Source: Pseudomonadota bacterium (GTDB lineage: Bacteria; Pseudomonadota; Gammaproteobacteria; Burkholderiales; Burkholderiaceae). Taken from it: 64,000 nt of DNA. The notes below the pieces were generated by a model, which made no database searches, was not told the origin of the DNA, and saw only the letters and a list, made by a program, of their open reading frames with translations. The stretch covers positions 5,068 through 69,067 of the forward strand of contig JAJXUC010000003.1 of NCBI GenBank assembly GCA_021783435.1, written 5' to 3'. Shown here in pieces: positions 1 through 8,002 of the stretch (position 1 is its first letter; each line of letters starts with the position of its first letter). A program made the position numbers and the translations under genes.

Positions 1-131
1 ATTGATGGAATGCGGCCTGCTTTGAGGGTTGCCAGATTGGCAAAATAGCGCGCGTCAGGTGTGAACGCATCCAGACCACACAGCAAGAGTGCCAGGTTAA
101 GATAGGACATCGGGCTGCTCACCAGCCTCAT
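1..131 (-). CDS. Hypothetical protein, N-terminal part (runs off the left edge)
   Basis: An open frame begins at an ATG at 131 and stays open for 43 codons to the window edge. The predicted start has a hydrophobic stretch (LNLALLLCGL) that could be a signal or membrane anchor. The same frame has a stop at 156-158, so little extra sequence can precede this start, and no good ribosome binding site is visible. It lies 38 bp downstream of the hypothetical gene at 170-532 on the same strand and could be co-transcribed with it. No family is recognised, and a chance frame cannot be excluded at this length. Confidence 0.3.
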   Translation of the reverse strand, partial: MRLVSSPMSYLNLALLLCGLDAFTPDARYFANLATLKAGRIPS

Positions 132-169
132 GGTCCGCCCGCTGCAAGGTGAGGCCTACCACCGCAGCG

Positions 170-532
170 CTATCTCTTCTTGGCTTTGTTGGCGGCCAGG
201 CGCTGAAGCAACCAGGCCTGTGCTTGGGGTTTGCTCACCTCGGCCAGGGCGCCTACATCCAGAACCAGCCTTGAGCTCGACAGACACTGCCCCGTGCGGG
301 CATCGTACAGCACTCCGGTGATGCCGTCGGCCAGAACTTGATGACGTCCGTGGAACGACAACTCCACCACGAGGCGTTGGCCCAGCAACAAGCGCACTGG
401 CTTCAAGTCGCGTCCGGCATGGGGTAAGCTTTTTCCTTGGATCCAGTGGCCCAACGCCGCTACTGCACCATCCGTGAGATGGGTGGTCGTCGACATGTCT
501 GATGAAGGTTCGGTCTTGACGGCGGAGTGCAT
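170..532 (-). CDS. Hypothetical protein, 120 aa
   Basis: A 120-residue frame with even composition and a basic C-terminus (ANKAKKR). The middle part has alternating hydrophobic residues that suggest beta strands (RLLLGQRLVVELSF, then ITGVLYDARTG). There is no signal peptide, no membrane segment and no catalytic motif that I recognise. Met 13 (position 496) is an alternative start; neither start has a clear ribosome binding site. The gene sits beside a decayed transporter, so this corner of the window looks less conserved than the rest. That it is a real gene is judged only from length and plausible composition. Confidence 0.5.
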   Translation of the reverse strand: MHSAVKTEPSSDMSTTTHLTDGAVAALGHWIQGKSLPHAGRDLKPVRLLLGQRLVVELSFHGRHQVLADGITGVLYDARTGQCLSSSRLVLDVGALAEVSKPQAQAWLLQRLAANKAKKR

Positions 533-563
533 GCGGGGGTCGCTTCAGATTGGGGGGCGACCC

Positions 564-1085
564 CTACCATAGTGTGCCGCTGACTTGTGCATTCGGGCCG
601 CCATGATGAATCCATGCATCGGCCACGCCCCGATCGGCATCTTGAGTGCTGCGCTCCGCTTCTGGGGGCACGCTTCGGTAGCGCACCAGCACCACGCCAA
701 TCACCAGCAAGAGGGCGCCAGAAAGCCCGACCAGATCGACGGGATGCCTTGGTACGTCGAACAGGTCGTGGTGGTCGAAGATCAAGGAGGAGAGTATCTG
801 TCCAGCGACAAGCAGGGCCACGAACGCCACCGTGTCAATGCGGGGAACGAGCACGATCGAGATGCTGATATGGACAGCGCCGAACAGCCGGCCGCTCCAT
901 GTCAACCAATAGCTGCGGGTCAGAGCCCTGGTCTGGGACACCCGGTCGCGCAAAACCTGAGCAAGAACCAGCTTGCAGAGCGTTCCACCGAGGTCGCTCA
1001 CGCATCCTGCCCTTGCAGTGGAGTGCAGGCTTGCACACCAATCTGCATGGACCGCTTGCTGCATGACGAAACTGAGCGCCGGAGA
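564..1085 (-). pseudogene. Remnant of a DMT2-family (DUF606/YdcZ-like) membrane transporter
   Basis: The C-terminal 90 residues keep the pattern of the small DUF606 drug/metabolite transporter family: SIVLVPRIDTVAFVALLVAG, then SSLIFDHHDLF, HPVDL, and a last membrane helix (GALLLVIGVVLVRYR). Upstream, the frame still resembles the family start (ALSFVMQQAVHADWCASLHS) but has many odd substitutions in what should be helix 1. It is interrupted by an in-frame TGA just before the residues SPALSFV, so the normal start is lost. The stretch beyond the last helix is non-conserved. I read it as a decaying gene; the alternative is a divergent short protein starting at the ATG at 1064. The family is thought to export small molecules, but this copy is unlikely to work. 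Confidence 0.5.
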
Positions 1086-1256
1086 TCAGGTGACGGGTGT
1101 GGTTTCCTACCTTTTCGCCCTGGGCCAACATGTCTGGGTTCGGATCATTCTGGCGCAGGTCACAGGTTGACTCCTTGCCGCCGGGCCCGTGGTTGGCCTC
1201 AAGTCATTCGCGTATCAGCGTGGTCACGCAGATGAGCGAACGCAAAGGCGCCGGCT

Positions 1257-2261
1257 TCAAGCCTGCATGGCCGTTGCGGCGATGTCCAGCGAGCGCAGTC
1301 GCAGGTCGGCGTCGAACACATCGCAGACCAGCATGAATTCGTCCGCTTGCGTGGCCTCGGCCAGGGCATGGAAACCGGCGCGCACGGTGTCGGGGCCGCC
1401 AATCACGGCCGCAGCCAGGAACTCGGCAATGGCGGCTTGTTCCTGGGGCTGCAATGGCTCCAGGAAATCCTGGACCGGGGGCTGCAGCTTTCCCCGGCGC
1501 CCCGTGATGATGCTGAGCACACGCTGGTGCGTGCTACTGGCAAGGTACTGGGCTTCATCGTCAGTGGGGGCCGCGATCAGGGGCACGCCGATGGCGACAT
1601 GGGGCTGCGCCAGCGTGACGGAAGGCCGGAACGTGCTGCGGTAAAGCTTCAGCGCGGGCAGCAGCAGGCGGGGTGCGAAGTGCGAGGCGAAGGCGTAAGG
1701 CAGGCCGCGCTCGGCCGCCAGTTGCGCGGAGAACAGGCTGGAGCCGAGCAGCCATATCGGGACATTCGTGCCGGCGCCGGGCATGGCGATGAGCCGCTGG
1801 CCGGGCTCGGCCGGGGCCAGCAGGCGCTGGAGCTCGGCCACGTCGCGGGGGAAATCGTCCTCGCTTTCGACGCGGTCGCGGCGCAGTGCCCGCATGGTCA
1901 GCGGGTCTGTGCCGGGGGCCCGACCCAGGCCGAGGTCGATGCGGTCCGGATACAGTTCGGCCAGCGTGCCGAAAGCCTCGGCAACGACGAGCGGTGCATG
2001 GTTCGGCAGCATCACCCCGCCGGAGCCGATGCGCATGCGCTGCGTACCTGCGGCGATGTGCCCCACGAGCACGGCCGTGGCGGAACTGGCGATGCCGGGC
2101 ATGTTGTGGTGCTCCGCCAGCCAGTAGCGCTGGAAGCCGAGCGCTTCGGCATGTTGTGCGGTGCGCAGGGCGATGCCCAGCGCACCCGCCACAGTGCCGC
2201 CCTCGCGCACAGCGACGAGGTCGAGCATCGACAGGGCGGTGGCCCTGAGCGGCTGGTGCAT
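1257..2261 (-). CDS. Luciferase-like (LLM class) FMN-dependent monooxygenase, MsnO8-type
   Basis: The 334-aa product matches single-subunit luciferase-like oxidoreductases of the MsnO8 group. It has an early [19 protein letters not shown] segment, then [20 protein letters not shown], the strand-turn [23 protein letters not shown], the motif [16 protein letters not shown], and a C-terminal [10 protein letters not shown] segment. Such proteins use reduced flavin to oxidise small organic substrates; the substrate cannot be told from sequence. The start at 2261 is chosen because the family begins close to the SMLDL motif; a longer upstream frame only overlaps dsbB. It is the last gene of a three-gene unit, 14 bp after dsbB. 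No signal peptide is present, so it should be cytoplasmic. Confidence 0.85.
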   Translation of the reverse strand: MHQPLRATALSMLDLVAVREGGTVAGALGIALRTAQHAEALGFQRYWLAEHHNMPGIASSATAVLVGHIAAGTQRMRIGSGGVMLPNHAPLVVAEAFGTLAELYPDRIDLGLGRAPGTDPLTMRALRRDRVESEDDFPRDVAELQRLLAPAEPGQRLIAMPGAGTNVPIWLLGSSLFSAQLAAERGLPYAFASHFAPRLLLPALKLYRSTFRPSVTLAQPHVAIGVPLIAAPTDDEAQYLASSTHQRVLSIITGRRGKLQPPVQDFLEPLQPQEQAAIAEFLAAAVIGGPDTVRAGFHALAEATQADEFMLVCDVFDADLRLRSLDIAATAMQA

Positions 2262-2275
2262 GGCGAACCGCCCGC

Positions 2276-2782
2276 TCAGCGCCGCTTGACGCCGCGCATG
2301 GACAGCAGCAGCAGGATGGTCAGCAGGATGAATCCCAGCGCCGACCACAGGGGTAGCGACACACCGAGAATCGACGGCACGTCGGCGCACAGGCCGTCGG
2401 CGCGGAACATCCACGGGGCCCAATGCGTGATGCTCCAGTTGTTGATGGTGGCAGCGAGCGGATCCAGCCCGCAGGTCTGGCCTGGGTGCCAGACCAGCCA
2501 CACATGCCGCCCGGCGACGCCCAGGCCGGTGAGGCCGCCCAGGGCGCCCAGGAGCAGGGACACGCGGCTTGCAGCCACCTGACCCGCGGCTGCCAAGCCC
2601 GCGGCCATGAGGGCAAAGACCAGCATGCCAAGATAGGCCATGCGCTGCAGGATGCACAGCGGACATGGCGGGTTGGACTGTTGCTGCACCCAGAGCGCAC
2701 CGGCCAGAATGCCGAAGGCGCACAGGGCCACGAAGAGCGGAAGAGCGGGCGAGAAAACGCGAGTGGGTTTGTAGGATGTCAT
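2276..2782 (-). CDS. dsbB: Disulfide bond formation protein B (DsbB)
   Basis: DsbB is the inner-membrane quinone reductase that reoxidises periplasmic DsbA. The 168-aa product has four predicted membrane helices and both required periplasmic cysteine pairs: C40-P-L-C43 after helix 1, and C104 with C132 in the second periplasmic loop. The length is normal for the family. Its ATG shares the ATGA overlap with the stop of the upstream DUF1338 gene, so translation is probably coupled. It stands apart from any dsbA gene in this window. Confidence 0.93.
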   Translation of the reverse strand: MTSYKPTRVFSPALPLFVALCAFGILAGALWVQQQSNPPCPLCILQRMAYLGMLVFALMAAGLAAAGQVAASRVSLLLGALGGLTGLGVAGRHVWLVWHPGQTCGLDPLAATINNWSITHWAPWMFRADGLCADVPSILGVSLPLWSALGFILLTILLLLSMRGVKRR

Positions 2783-3798
2783 GGCGATGTTGCAGTCATT
2801 TTGAAAATGCCGGTTGCGTTGCCGGAATCGAAGCGCATGTCCATATCGGCAGGTAAAGCCCCGCCGGGCCGCGCATCGCGGCTGATGAATTCGAAGAACG
2901 AGCCGGGCAAGACGTGCGGCCGAGGGCCGTCCTCCTCCAGCAACGCCCGCTGCACACTGGCCGCGCGCAACGCGGTTTGGCGGACCGTTCCGCTGGAGGA
3001 CACTTCCACCTGGTCCTTGATGGCAAAGCCCTCGGCGCGCAACTGCGCTGCCAGTTCGAGGACATCGTCAACCCGGTCGGTGGCGTGGTTGAAGGTCTGG
3101 CCTTCCGTGCTGATCCAGGCCATCTCGGCCGACTCCCGCAGCAGCAGTTGGTATTGGGCCAGGCTGGGCAGTGGGTGCTGGCGCTCGAAGCAACGCAGCA
3201 GAGCGGGGAGCAGTTGGCGTGCGGTGTCGAACGCCAAGTGGCCCTCCCGGCGCAGAGCTTGCAAGGCGTCATGATCGGCCGGGCCCAAGGGGTCGCGCGA
3301 CGCACGGAGAACCGTGCTCACCGTTTGCTGAAACGCCGCGGAAAAGCCTTCCGGATGCAGCTCGCTCACGAAGAATTGGGGAATGCCTTGCGGGTCGTCG
3401 ATGTGGATGTAGGCCCGCCCTGTCATCCCCAGCCGCGGCAGAGGGTAGGTTCCCGCCTGCGTGTAACCCAGCGGCAGCAAGATGCGGGTGACGGCGGCCT
3501 CGCCACAGGGCAAGGCACCGCAGCAGGGCGCGAGTACCGTGCGAACCGCGCCATGGTCGAAAGTGATCGAGCGCCCCTGTTTGCGTGCACGCTCGATGTA
3601 GCGCATCGCCTCCGGCACTGTCTGCGCCAGCCGCGCAAACAGTGCTTGGGCCATGGCCAGCGCCAATTCGCCGCGTGACACCGCGTTCGGGTCGGAGCAG
3701 GTGAGCCACGAGCGGGGAAGAGCGAGTTGATCGACCAGCTCGAGCGCATCGGCGCTGAGCAGTTCATCGAGCAGGATTCGCATGGTTGATTGGGGCAT
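2779..3798 (-). CDS. DUF1338 protein, probable 2-oxoadipate dioxygenase/decarboxylase-like enzyme
   Basis: The 339-aa product has the hallmarks of DUF1338, a non-haem iron family whose characterised member HglS/YdcJ converts 2-oxoadipate to D-2-hydroxyglutarate in lysine breakdown. Visible motifs are [12 protein letters not shown] in the middle and VPGSFFEF-like [12 protein letters not shown] near the end, with the conserved acidic and His residues. The family role is established; the substrate of this copy is inferred. The open frame continues upstream to 3978 but would then run into tRNA-Pro, so I place the start at the ATG at 3798; Met at 3783 is an alternative. It is the first gene of a coupled unit with dsbB and the monooxygenase. 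Confidence 0.8.
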   Translation of the reverse strand: MPQSTMRILLDELLSADALELVDQLALPRSWLTCSDPNAVSRGELALAMAQALFARLAQTVPEAMRYIERARKQGRSITFDHGAVRTVLAPCCGALPCGEAAVTRILLPLGYTQAGTYPLPRLGMTGRAYIHIDDPQGIPQFFVSELHPEGFSAAFQQTVSTVLRASRDPLGPADHDALQALRREGHLAFDTARQLLPALLRCFERQHPLPSLAQYQLLLRESAEMAWISTEGQTFNHATDRVDDVLELAAQLRAEGFAIKDQVEVSSSGTVRQTALRAASVQRALLEEDGPRPHVLPGSFFEFISRDARPGGALPADMDMRFDSGNATGIFKMTATSP

Positions 3799-3950
3799 GG
3801 CTGCAAAGGACGGTGACAGGCAGGGCGGTTTTGGCACCGTGTAAAACTGACGCAGCATCTTAGTTCCGGCAGGATAAACCCCGTGTTGCAAGGCATGACG
3901 CCAGTCTGCTGTCCCTGCCAGATCTGTGCCGTACCCTAGAATGGCGGGTT

Positions 3951-4027
<77 letters not shown>

Positions 4028-4564
4028 ATTGAATCAATGACTTACGCGGTACCGCCACGCAGTACCGCCATGTGTTGATCGGCTCATTTCCGGAGACTTG
4101 TTGCCGATTTGTTGCCAGTGGTCCGGCTCTTCGGCGCATCAATGGAAATGCGGGATCCGGGTGACCTGGGGATCATCCAAGCCGACGATGCCCAGGTTCA
4201 GGAGGATCGCATGTCCTCCAGACCCTCGCGCAGGCAGGCAGCGACACCGGGATGCTTGGATTGAGGGCGCGCCCGCTGCGGCGAAGGGGTGAGGCCGCAG
4301 GTGCTTGAGCTCGGACATGCGCAGGTAGACCACGGCGATGCAGTTGGCTGCGGTGCGATCGCCGCGCGCGGCACGCCTGGCCTGTTCGCGTTTCCTTGGT
4401 ATGGGTGAACTCGATCGTCCCGAATGGGTCTTGTGAAGCCCGCGGCGCCGTGTGGTCATGATCGTCATGGGTCGTTGCCCGATATTCTTGATCCCTGCCG
4501 GTCGTTGGGGCCAGTTCACGCTCTCGCTGCCGTTTGTCGTGTCACCGGATCGCGTCACCACACC
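4028..4564. other. 537-bp gap after tRNA-Pro with no intact gene, possible integration remnant
   Basis: No intact gene is recognised here. Just after the tRNA lies a block (about 4036-4135) with repeated short words such as GTACCGCCA and TTGTTGCC, of the kind often seen beyond the 3' end of tRNA genes used for integration. At about 4140-4400 the minus strand has a coding-like stretch (GGHAILLNLGIVGLDD) that has lost any believable start and belongs to no family I know. I see no integrase, no transposase and no clear direct repeat of the tRNA end. Confidence 0.35.
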
Positions 4565-4849
4565 ATGAATGCCATGACGTTTGAAGACTTTCAGGCCCAA
4601 GCCCTGAGCCTTGGATTCGAAGAAGCTCTCGTTCGTCGCTGGCCGCCCGAGGCGGTGCTGGAGACGCACACGCATCCGTTCGATGCGGATGCGGTGGTGA
4701 TCGAGGGCGAGATGTGGCTGACCTGCGAGGGCAAGACGCGTCGCCTCACGCCAGGTGACACCTTCGCGCTGCCGCATGGAGTGCCCCATGCGGAACGCTA
4801 CGGCCCGGACGGGGCCATGTACTGGGTTGCGCGCCGCAATCCGCGTTGA
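4565..4849 (+). CDS. Small cupin-domain protein, 94 aa
   Basis: A single cupin barrel of 94 residues. The first cupin motif is seen as THTHPFDADAVVIEGEMWL, with metal-ligand-like histidines and a glutamate. The second is PGDTFALPHGVPHAERYG, with a further His. Proteins of this size are usually metal-binding regulators or small dioxygenase-like enzymes, and no substrate can be assigned. The ATG at 4565 is chosen because it directly precedes the conserved N-terminus (MNAMTFEDFQ). An in-frame start at 4424 would add residues with no similarity to cupins. It stands alone, convergent with the LysE gene. Confidence 0.8.
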   Translation: MNAMTFEDFQAQALSLGFEEALVRRWPPEAVLETHTHPFDADAVVIEGEMWLTCEGKTRRLTPGDTFALPHGVPHAERYGPDGAMYWVARRNPR

Positions 4850-4953
4850 TCTGAACGGTCGTCATCCCGGACATCGGACTGATCGGGTTGGTCTCCTGCA
4901 ACTTTCGCAGGGCCAGGACTTTCGCCGGCTCGCGGATTTTTCGGTATGGTCGC

Positions 4954-5598
4954 TCAGCGATGAAAGGCCGCCATGGCGGCGCCGAAGCCGACGAAGATGC
5001 CACCGGTTGCGCGCTGGAATGCGCGTGCGACTTTTGCGCCGCGCAGCAGCTTGCCCAGACGCGAGCCGAAGCCGGCATAAATGAAATACCAGCTCACCTC
5101 GATGGTGGCAAAGGTGCTGACGAGGACCACGAATTGCAGCAACCCATGGGCCGTGGGGCTCATGAACTGAGGCAGCAGGGCGGCTGCGAACAGGATGGCC
5201 TTGGGATTGCTGCTGGCCACCAGGAAGCCATTGCGGTACAGGGCACCAGGCGTGTGCAGGCTTCGCGGCTGTTCAGCAGCGGCGGTCGGTGGCGCCGCCA
5301 AGGTCTTGGCATGGGCGGCGGCTTGCCAGGTTTTGATGCCGAGGTAGATGAGATAGGCGGCTCCCAGCAGGCGCAGCGCGTCGAACAGTGCAGGCCAGGC
5401 TTGCAGGAACACGCCGAGACCGGCGGCGGAAATGGAAATCATGATGAGCAGTGCCGTCATGCAGCCGGCCATGGTGGCGGTGGAGCGGCGCAGCCCGTGG
5501 CGCGCACCATGGCTCATCACCAGCAGCATATTGGGGCCGGGAATCGCGGAAATCAGGCCAACGGTGAGGGCGTACAGCAGCCAAGTATGGAGGTTCAT
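4954..5598 (-). CDS. LysE-family amino-acid/threonine exporter
   Basis: The 214-aa product has six predicted membrane helices and the LysE/RhtB signature near the N-terminus (GLISAIPGPNMLLVMSHGAR). A further conserved segment is YRNGFLVASSNPKAILFAAA in the middle. These inner-membrane proteins export amino acids or related metabolites; the substrate is unknown here. The start at 5598 gives the normal family N-terminus; a longer frame upstream adds hydrophilic sequence that does not fit. It is a single gene with no linked regulator visible. Confidence 0.9.
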   Translation of the reverse strand: MNLHTWLLYALTVGLISAIPGPNMLLVMSHGARHGLRRSTATMAGCMTALLIMISISAAGLGVFLQAWPALFDALRLLGAAYLIYLGIKTWQAAAHAKTLAAPPTAAAEQPRSLHTPGALYRNGFLVASSNPKAILFAAALLPQFMSPTAHGLLQFVVLVSTFATIEVSWYFIYAGFGSRLGKLLRGAKVARAFQRATGGIFVGFGAAMAAFHR

Positions 5599-5765
5599 GG
5601 AAGGTTCCGGGTGGGTGTGCAGTATGCCATTCGCGGCGCAACCGCATGCATCCTCCATCGCGCTCTGGCTGGGCCGCACTCGTTTGCCTGCTGTTTCATG
5701 CAGGTGTGCCGGGGGCGTTCCCGAGGCCTAAGATTAATGTCATCACACCGCCCTGAGGATGATTC

Positions 5766-6029
5766 GTGGATCAGCAAACTGTCAAACAAAGCCTCGACCG
5801 GCTGCGCGCCGCCCTGGAGTCGGGCGTACCGCTGGACGATCAGCTCAAGTCCGAACTGGCCGGCCTGGATGCCGACATTCGCCGCGTGCTCGATGACCAG
5901 GCGGGGCAAAACGAAACCGGTCTGACGCAACGGGTGCGCGAACTGTCGCTGCGCTTTGCCGAGCGCCATCCGGCCGCAGCCCTGGTGCTGCGCGAACTGG
6001 GCACTTTGCTCGAAGGCATCGGCGCCTGA
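5766..6029 (+). CDS. DUF4404 family protein, 87 aa
   Basis: A small acidic, helical, cytoplasmic protein of 87 residues that matches the DUF4404 pattern: an N-terminal VKQSLDRLRAALE helix, a central LDADIRRVLDD segment, and a C-terminal RFAERHPAAALVLRELGTLL. The start is a GTG at 5766 preceded by GAGGATG at a good distance. The function of this family is unknown. It is followed after 66 bp by the metallo-hydrolase gene on the same strand, so the two may share a transcript. Confidence 0.82.
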   Translation: MDQQTVKQSLDRLRAALESGVPLDDQLKSELAGLDADIRRVLDDQAGQNETGLTQRVRELSLRFAERHPAAALVLRELGTLLEGIGA

Positions 6030-6095
6030 AATCGCCGCGTGCTCCTGCCCCATCATCGCTTGTGCCCCCATGCGTTGGGGGGACGAAGCGAGGCT

Positions 6096-7232
6096 GTGAA
6101 CTTGTCGTTGCATCCCATGCATCAAGCTGATTTCGAACCGGTGTACTTCGCTGGTGAAGCACCGCCCCCGCCTGGACAGGTCCAGCGCGTGGCCGAAGGG
6201 CTGTACTGGCTGCGCATGCCCATGCCCTTGGCACTCGACCACATCAACCTCTGGTTGCTGGATAACGGTCCGGGTTGGACCATCGTCGACTGTGGCTTGA
6301 CCACCGATGCCACGCGTGCGGCTTGGGAACAGGTGTTCACCGACGCTCTGGGCGGCAAACCGGTGACACGGGTGATTTGCACCCACATGCATCCCGACCA
6401 CATCGGCCTGGCCGACTGGCTGTGTCAGCGCTGGGATGTACCGCTTTGCATGACCCAGGGTGAATACCTCAGTGCCCGGCTGCTCGCGGCCGGGTTGCCG
6501 CCCACCGATACCGCCTCCATGCTGGCGCATTACCGCCGCCACGGCGCCGACCCTGCGCATGTGCAGGAACTGGCCGGGCGTGGCAATTTCTATGCGCGCA
6601 TGGTGCCCGCGGTGCCGTTGCAGTATCAGCGTCTGGTGCATGGGCAGGTTCTGCGCATCGGTGCCGATGATTGGCAGGTAGTGGAGGGCGGTGGCCATTC
6701 GCCGGAGCATGCGGCGTTGTGGTGCGAGGCGCGTGGCGTGTTGATCGCCGGCGATTTGTTGCTGCCGCGCATCTCCACCAACGTCTCGGTGTTCCCCATC
6801 GAGCCGGAGGCCGATGTGCTCGGCCGCTATCTGCGCGCGCTTGCGCGCTTTGCCTTGCTGCCGGCCGGCATGCGCGTGCTGCCGTCGCACGGCCTGCCGT
6901 TCATCGGGGCGCATGCGCGCATTCGGCAATTGCGCGAGCACCACGCCGAGCGCCTGCAGCGCGTGCTGCGCGCCTGTGAAGGCCAGGCCTGCACGGCCGC
7001 CGAACTCGTGCCGGTATTGTTCCGGCGCACGCTCGATGTGCATCAACTCGGCTTCGCCCTGGGCGAAGCCATTGCCCATGCCCATCGACTCTGGGCCTGT
7101 CAGGTCTTGCAGCGAGAGGTCGACGCGTACGGGGTGATTCGCTTTCGCTTCGAGGCGAACAGCCGCGTTGCGGTCGATGGGGTCGAAGGCCACGACATCG
7201 CCCGAATCGCCGCAAGCGCCGCTGGCCTCTAG
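6096..7232 (+). CDS. Metallo-beta-lactamase-fold hydrolase
   Basis: A 378-aa protein with an N-terminal metallo-beta-lactamase domain. The metal-binding motif is H97-M-H99-P-D101-H102. Downstream ligands are plausible in GGHSPEHAALW, in the strand VLIAGDLLLPRIS (Asp), and in VLPSHGLPF (His). The C-terminal 100 residues form a helical region of the kind found in thioesterase-like and MBL hydrolases that act on CoA or glutathione thioesters. The GTG at 6096 has GCGAGG just upstream; the ATG at 6117 is an alternative. The substrate is unknown. Confidence 0.85.
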   Translation: MNLSLHPMHQADFEPVYFAGEAPPPPGQVQRVAEGLYWLRMPMPLALDHINLWLLDNGPGWTIVDCGLTTDATRAAWEQVFTDALGGKPVTRVICTHMHPDHIGLADWLCQRWDVPLCMTQGEYLSARLLAAGLPPTDTASMLAHYRRHGADPAHVQELAGRGNFYARMVPAVPLQYQRLVHGQVLRIGADDWQVVEGGGHSPEHAALWCEARGVLIAGDLLLPRISTNVSVFPIEPEADVLGRYLRALARFALLPAGMRVLPSHGLPFIGAHARIRQLREHHAERLQRVLRACEGQACTAAELVPVLFRRTLDVHQLGFALGEAIAHAHRLWACQVLQREVDAYGVIRFRFEANSRVAVDGVEGHDIARIAASAAGL

Positions 7233-7368
7233 CCTCACGGATTCGGCGCCTGCCTGCCCCTGTCGCATCCGTGCAGGGCCGGCGCAACGGCCCCCGCGCC
7301 GGCCGCTTGGCCGGATGCGCTTCAAACCTGCCTGGCCCTGTTCGCTGTAGGGATGCTGTTCCGAGCTG

Positions 7369-7404
7369 CACATCAACATTACAGCTAACTATAATGTTGA
7401 TGTG
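7369..7404. promoter_or_regulatory. Perfect 13-bp inverted repeat overlapping a TATAAT box, upstream of the copper operon
   Basis: CACATCAACATTA at 7369-7381 is repeated exactly in inverted form at 7392-7404, with a 10-bp spacer. The right arm contains TATAAT (7390-7395), a consensus -10 box pointing toward the MerR-family gene that starts at 7525. The block is AT-rich in a GC-rich neighbourhood. It is a strong candidate operator-promoter. However, a MerR-type operator normally sits inside a 19-20 bp spacer, and no good -35 box is seen at that distance, so the binding protein is uncertain. Confidence 0.6.
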
Positions 7405-7524
7405 CGTTGCTGGATGATGATCGGTGCGGCATGCGGGGCTGCCGCAGGCCACGGGCGACAACTGCCGGCCATCCTGTGGCGCCGCATCCAGGCTTGGATC
7501 ACTCACACGGGAGGACGCTGCACC

Positions 7525-7935
7525 ATGAACGCCATGACCATCGGCACGCTTGCCCACGTCAACGGGCTGGCCACTGAAACCTTGCGGCATTACGAGCGTC
7601 TGGGGCTGATCGCGCCGAGCCAGCGCAGTGCCTCCAACTATCGGCTGTACGACCAAACCGCGGCGCAGCGCCTGCGCTTCATTCGCCGCGCTCAGACGCT
7701 GGGATTTTCGCTCCCGGACATCCGCGAACTGCTCGGCCTGCATGCCAACGCCGATGCCGACATGGGCGCAGTCAAGGCCATCGTGCAGCAGCGCGTGGCG
7801 CAGATCGACGCCCGGCTTGACGATTTGCGCCAGCTCAAGGCCGGACTGGAGGCCTTGGTCGAAACTTGCCCCGGGCATGGCGCTGCAGCCGCGTGTCCCA
7901 TCCTTGCGGCGCTGACTCGCGAACCCGGGGTTTGA
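7525..7935 (+). CDS. MerR-family metal-responsive regulator, CueR/HmrR-like
   Basis: A 136-aa transcription factor. The N-terminal winged helix ([20 protein letters not shown]) is followed by the long dimerisation helix. A C-terminal metal loop has C115 and C124 ([10 protein letters not shown]). CueR and HmrR carry two such cysteines with seven residues between them; here there are eight. These proteins distort the promoter to activate copper-efflux genes when Cu(I) binds. The next gene is a CopA-type ATPase, which supports a copper role, but other soft metals are possible. The ATG at 7525 follows GGGAGGACGC. The gene is the first of a regulator-ATPase-chaperone unit. Confidence 0.88.
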   Translation: MNAMTIGTLAHVNGLATETLRHYERLGLIAPSQRSASNYRLYDQTAAQRLRFIRRAQTLGFSLPDIRELLGLHANADADMGAVKAIVQQRVAQIDARLDDLRQLKAGLEALVETCPGHGAAAACPILAALTREPGV

Positions 7936-8002
7936 GAGGGTCCCCAGACCGCCTGCTGTGCGCCGGGCACCCCGAGATAGAAGGCGGACGACACTGGAAG
8001 TC

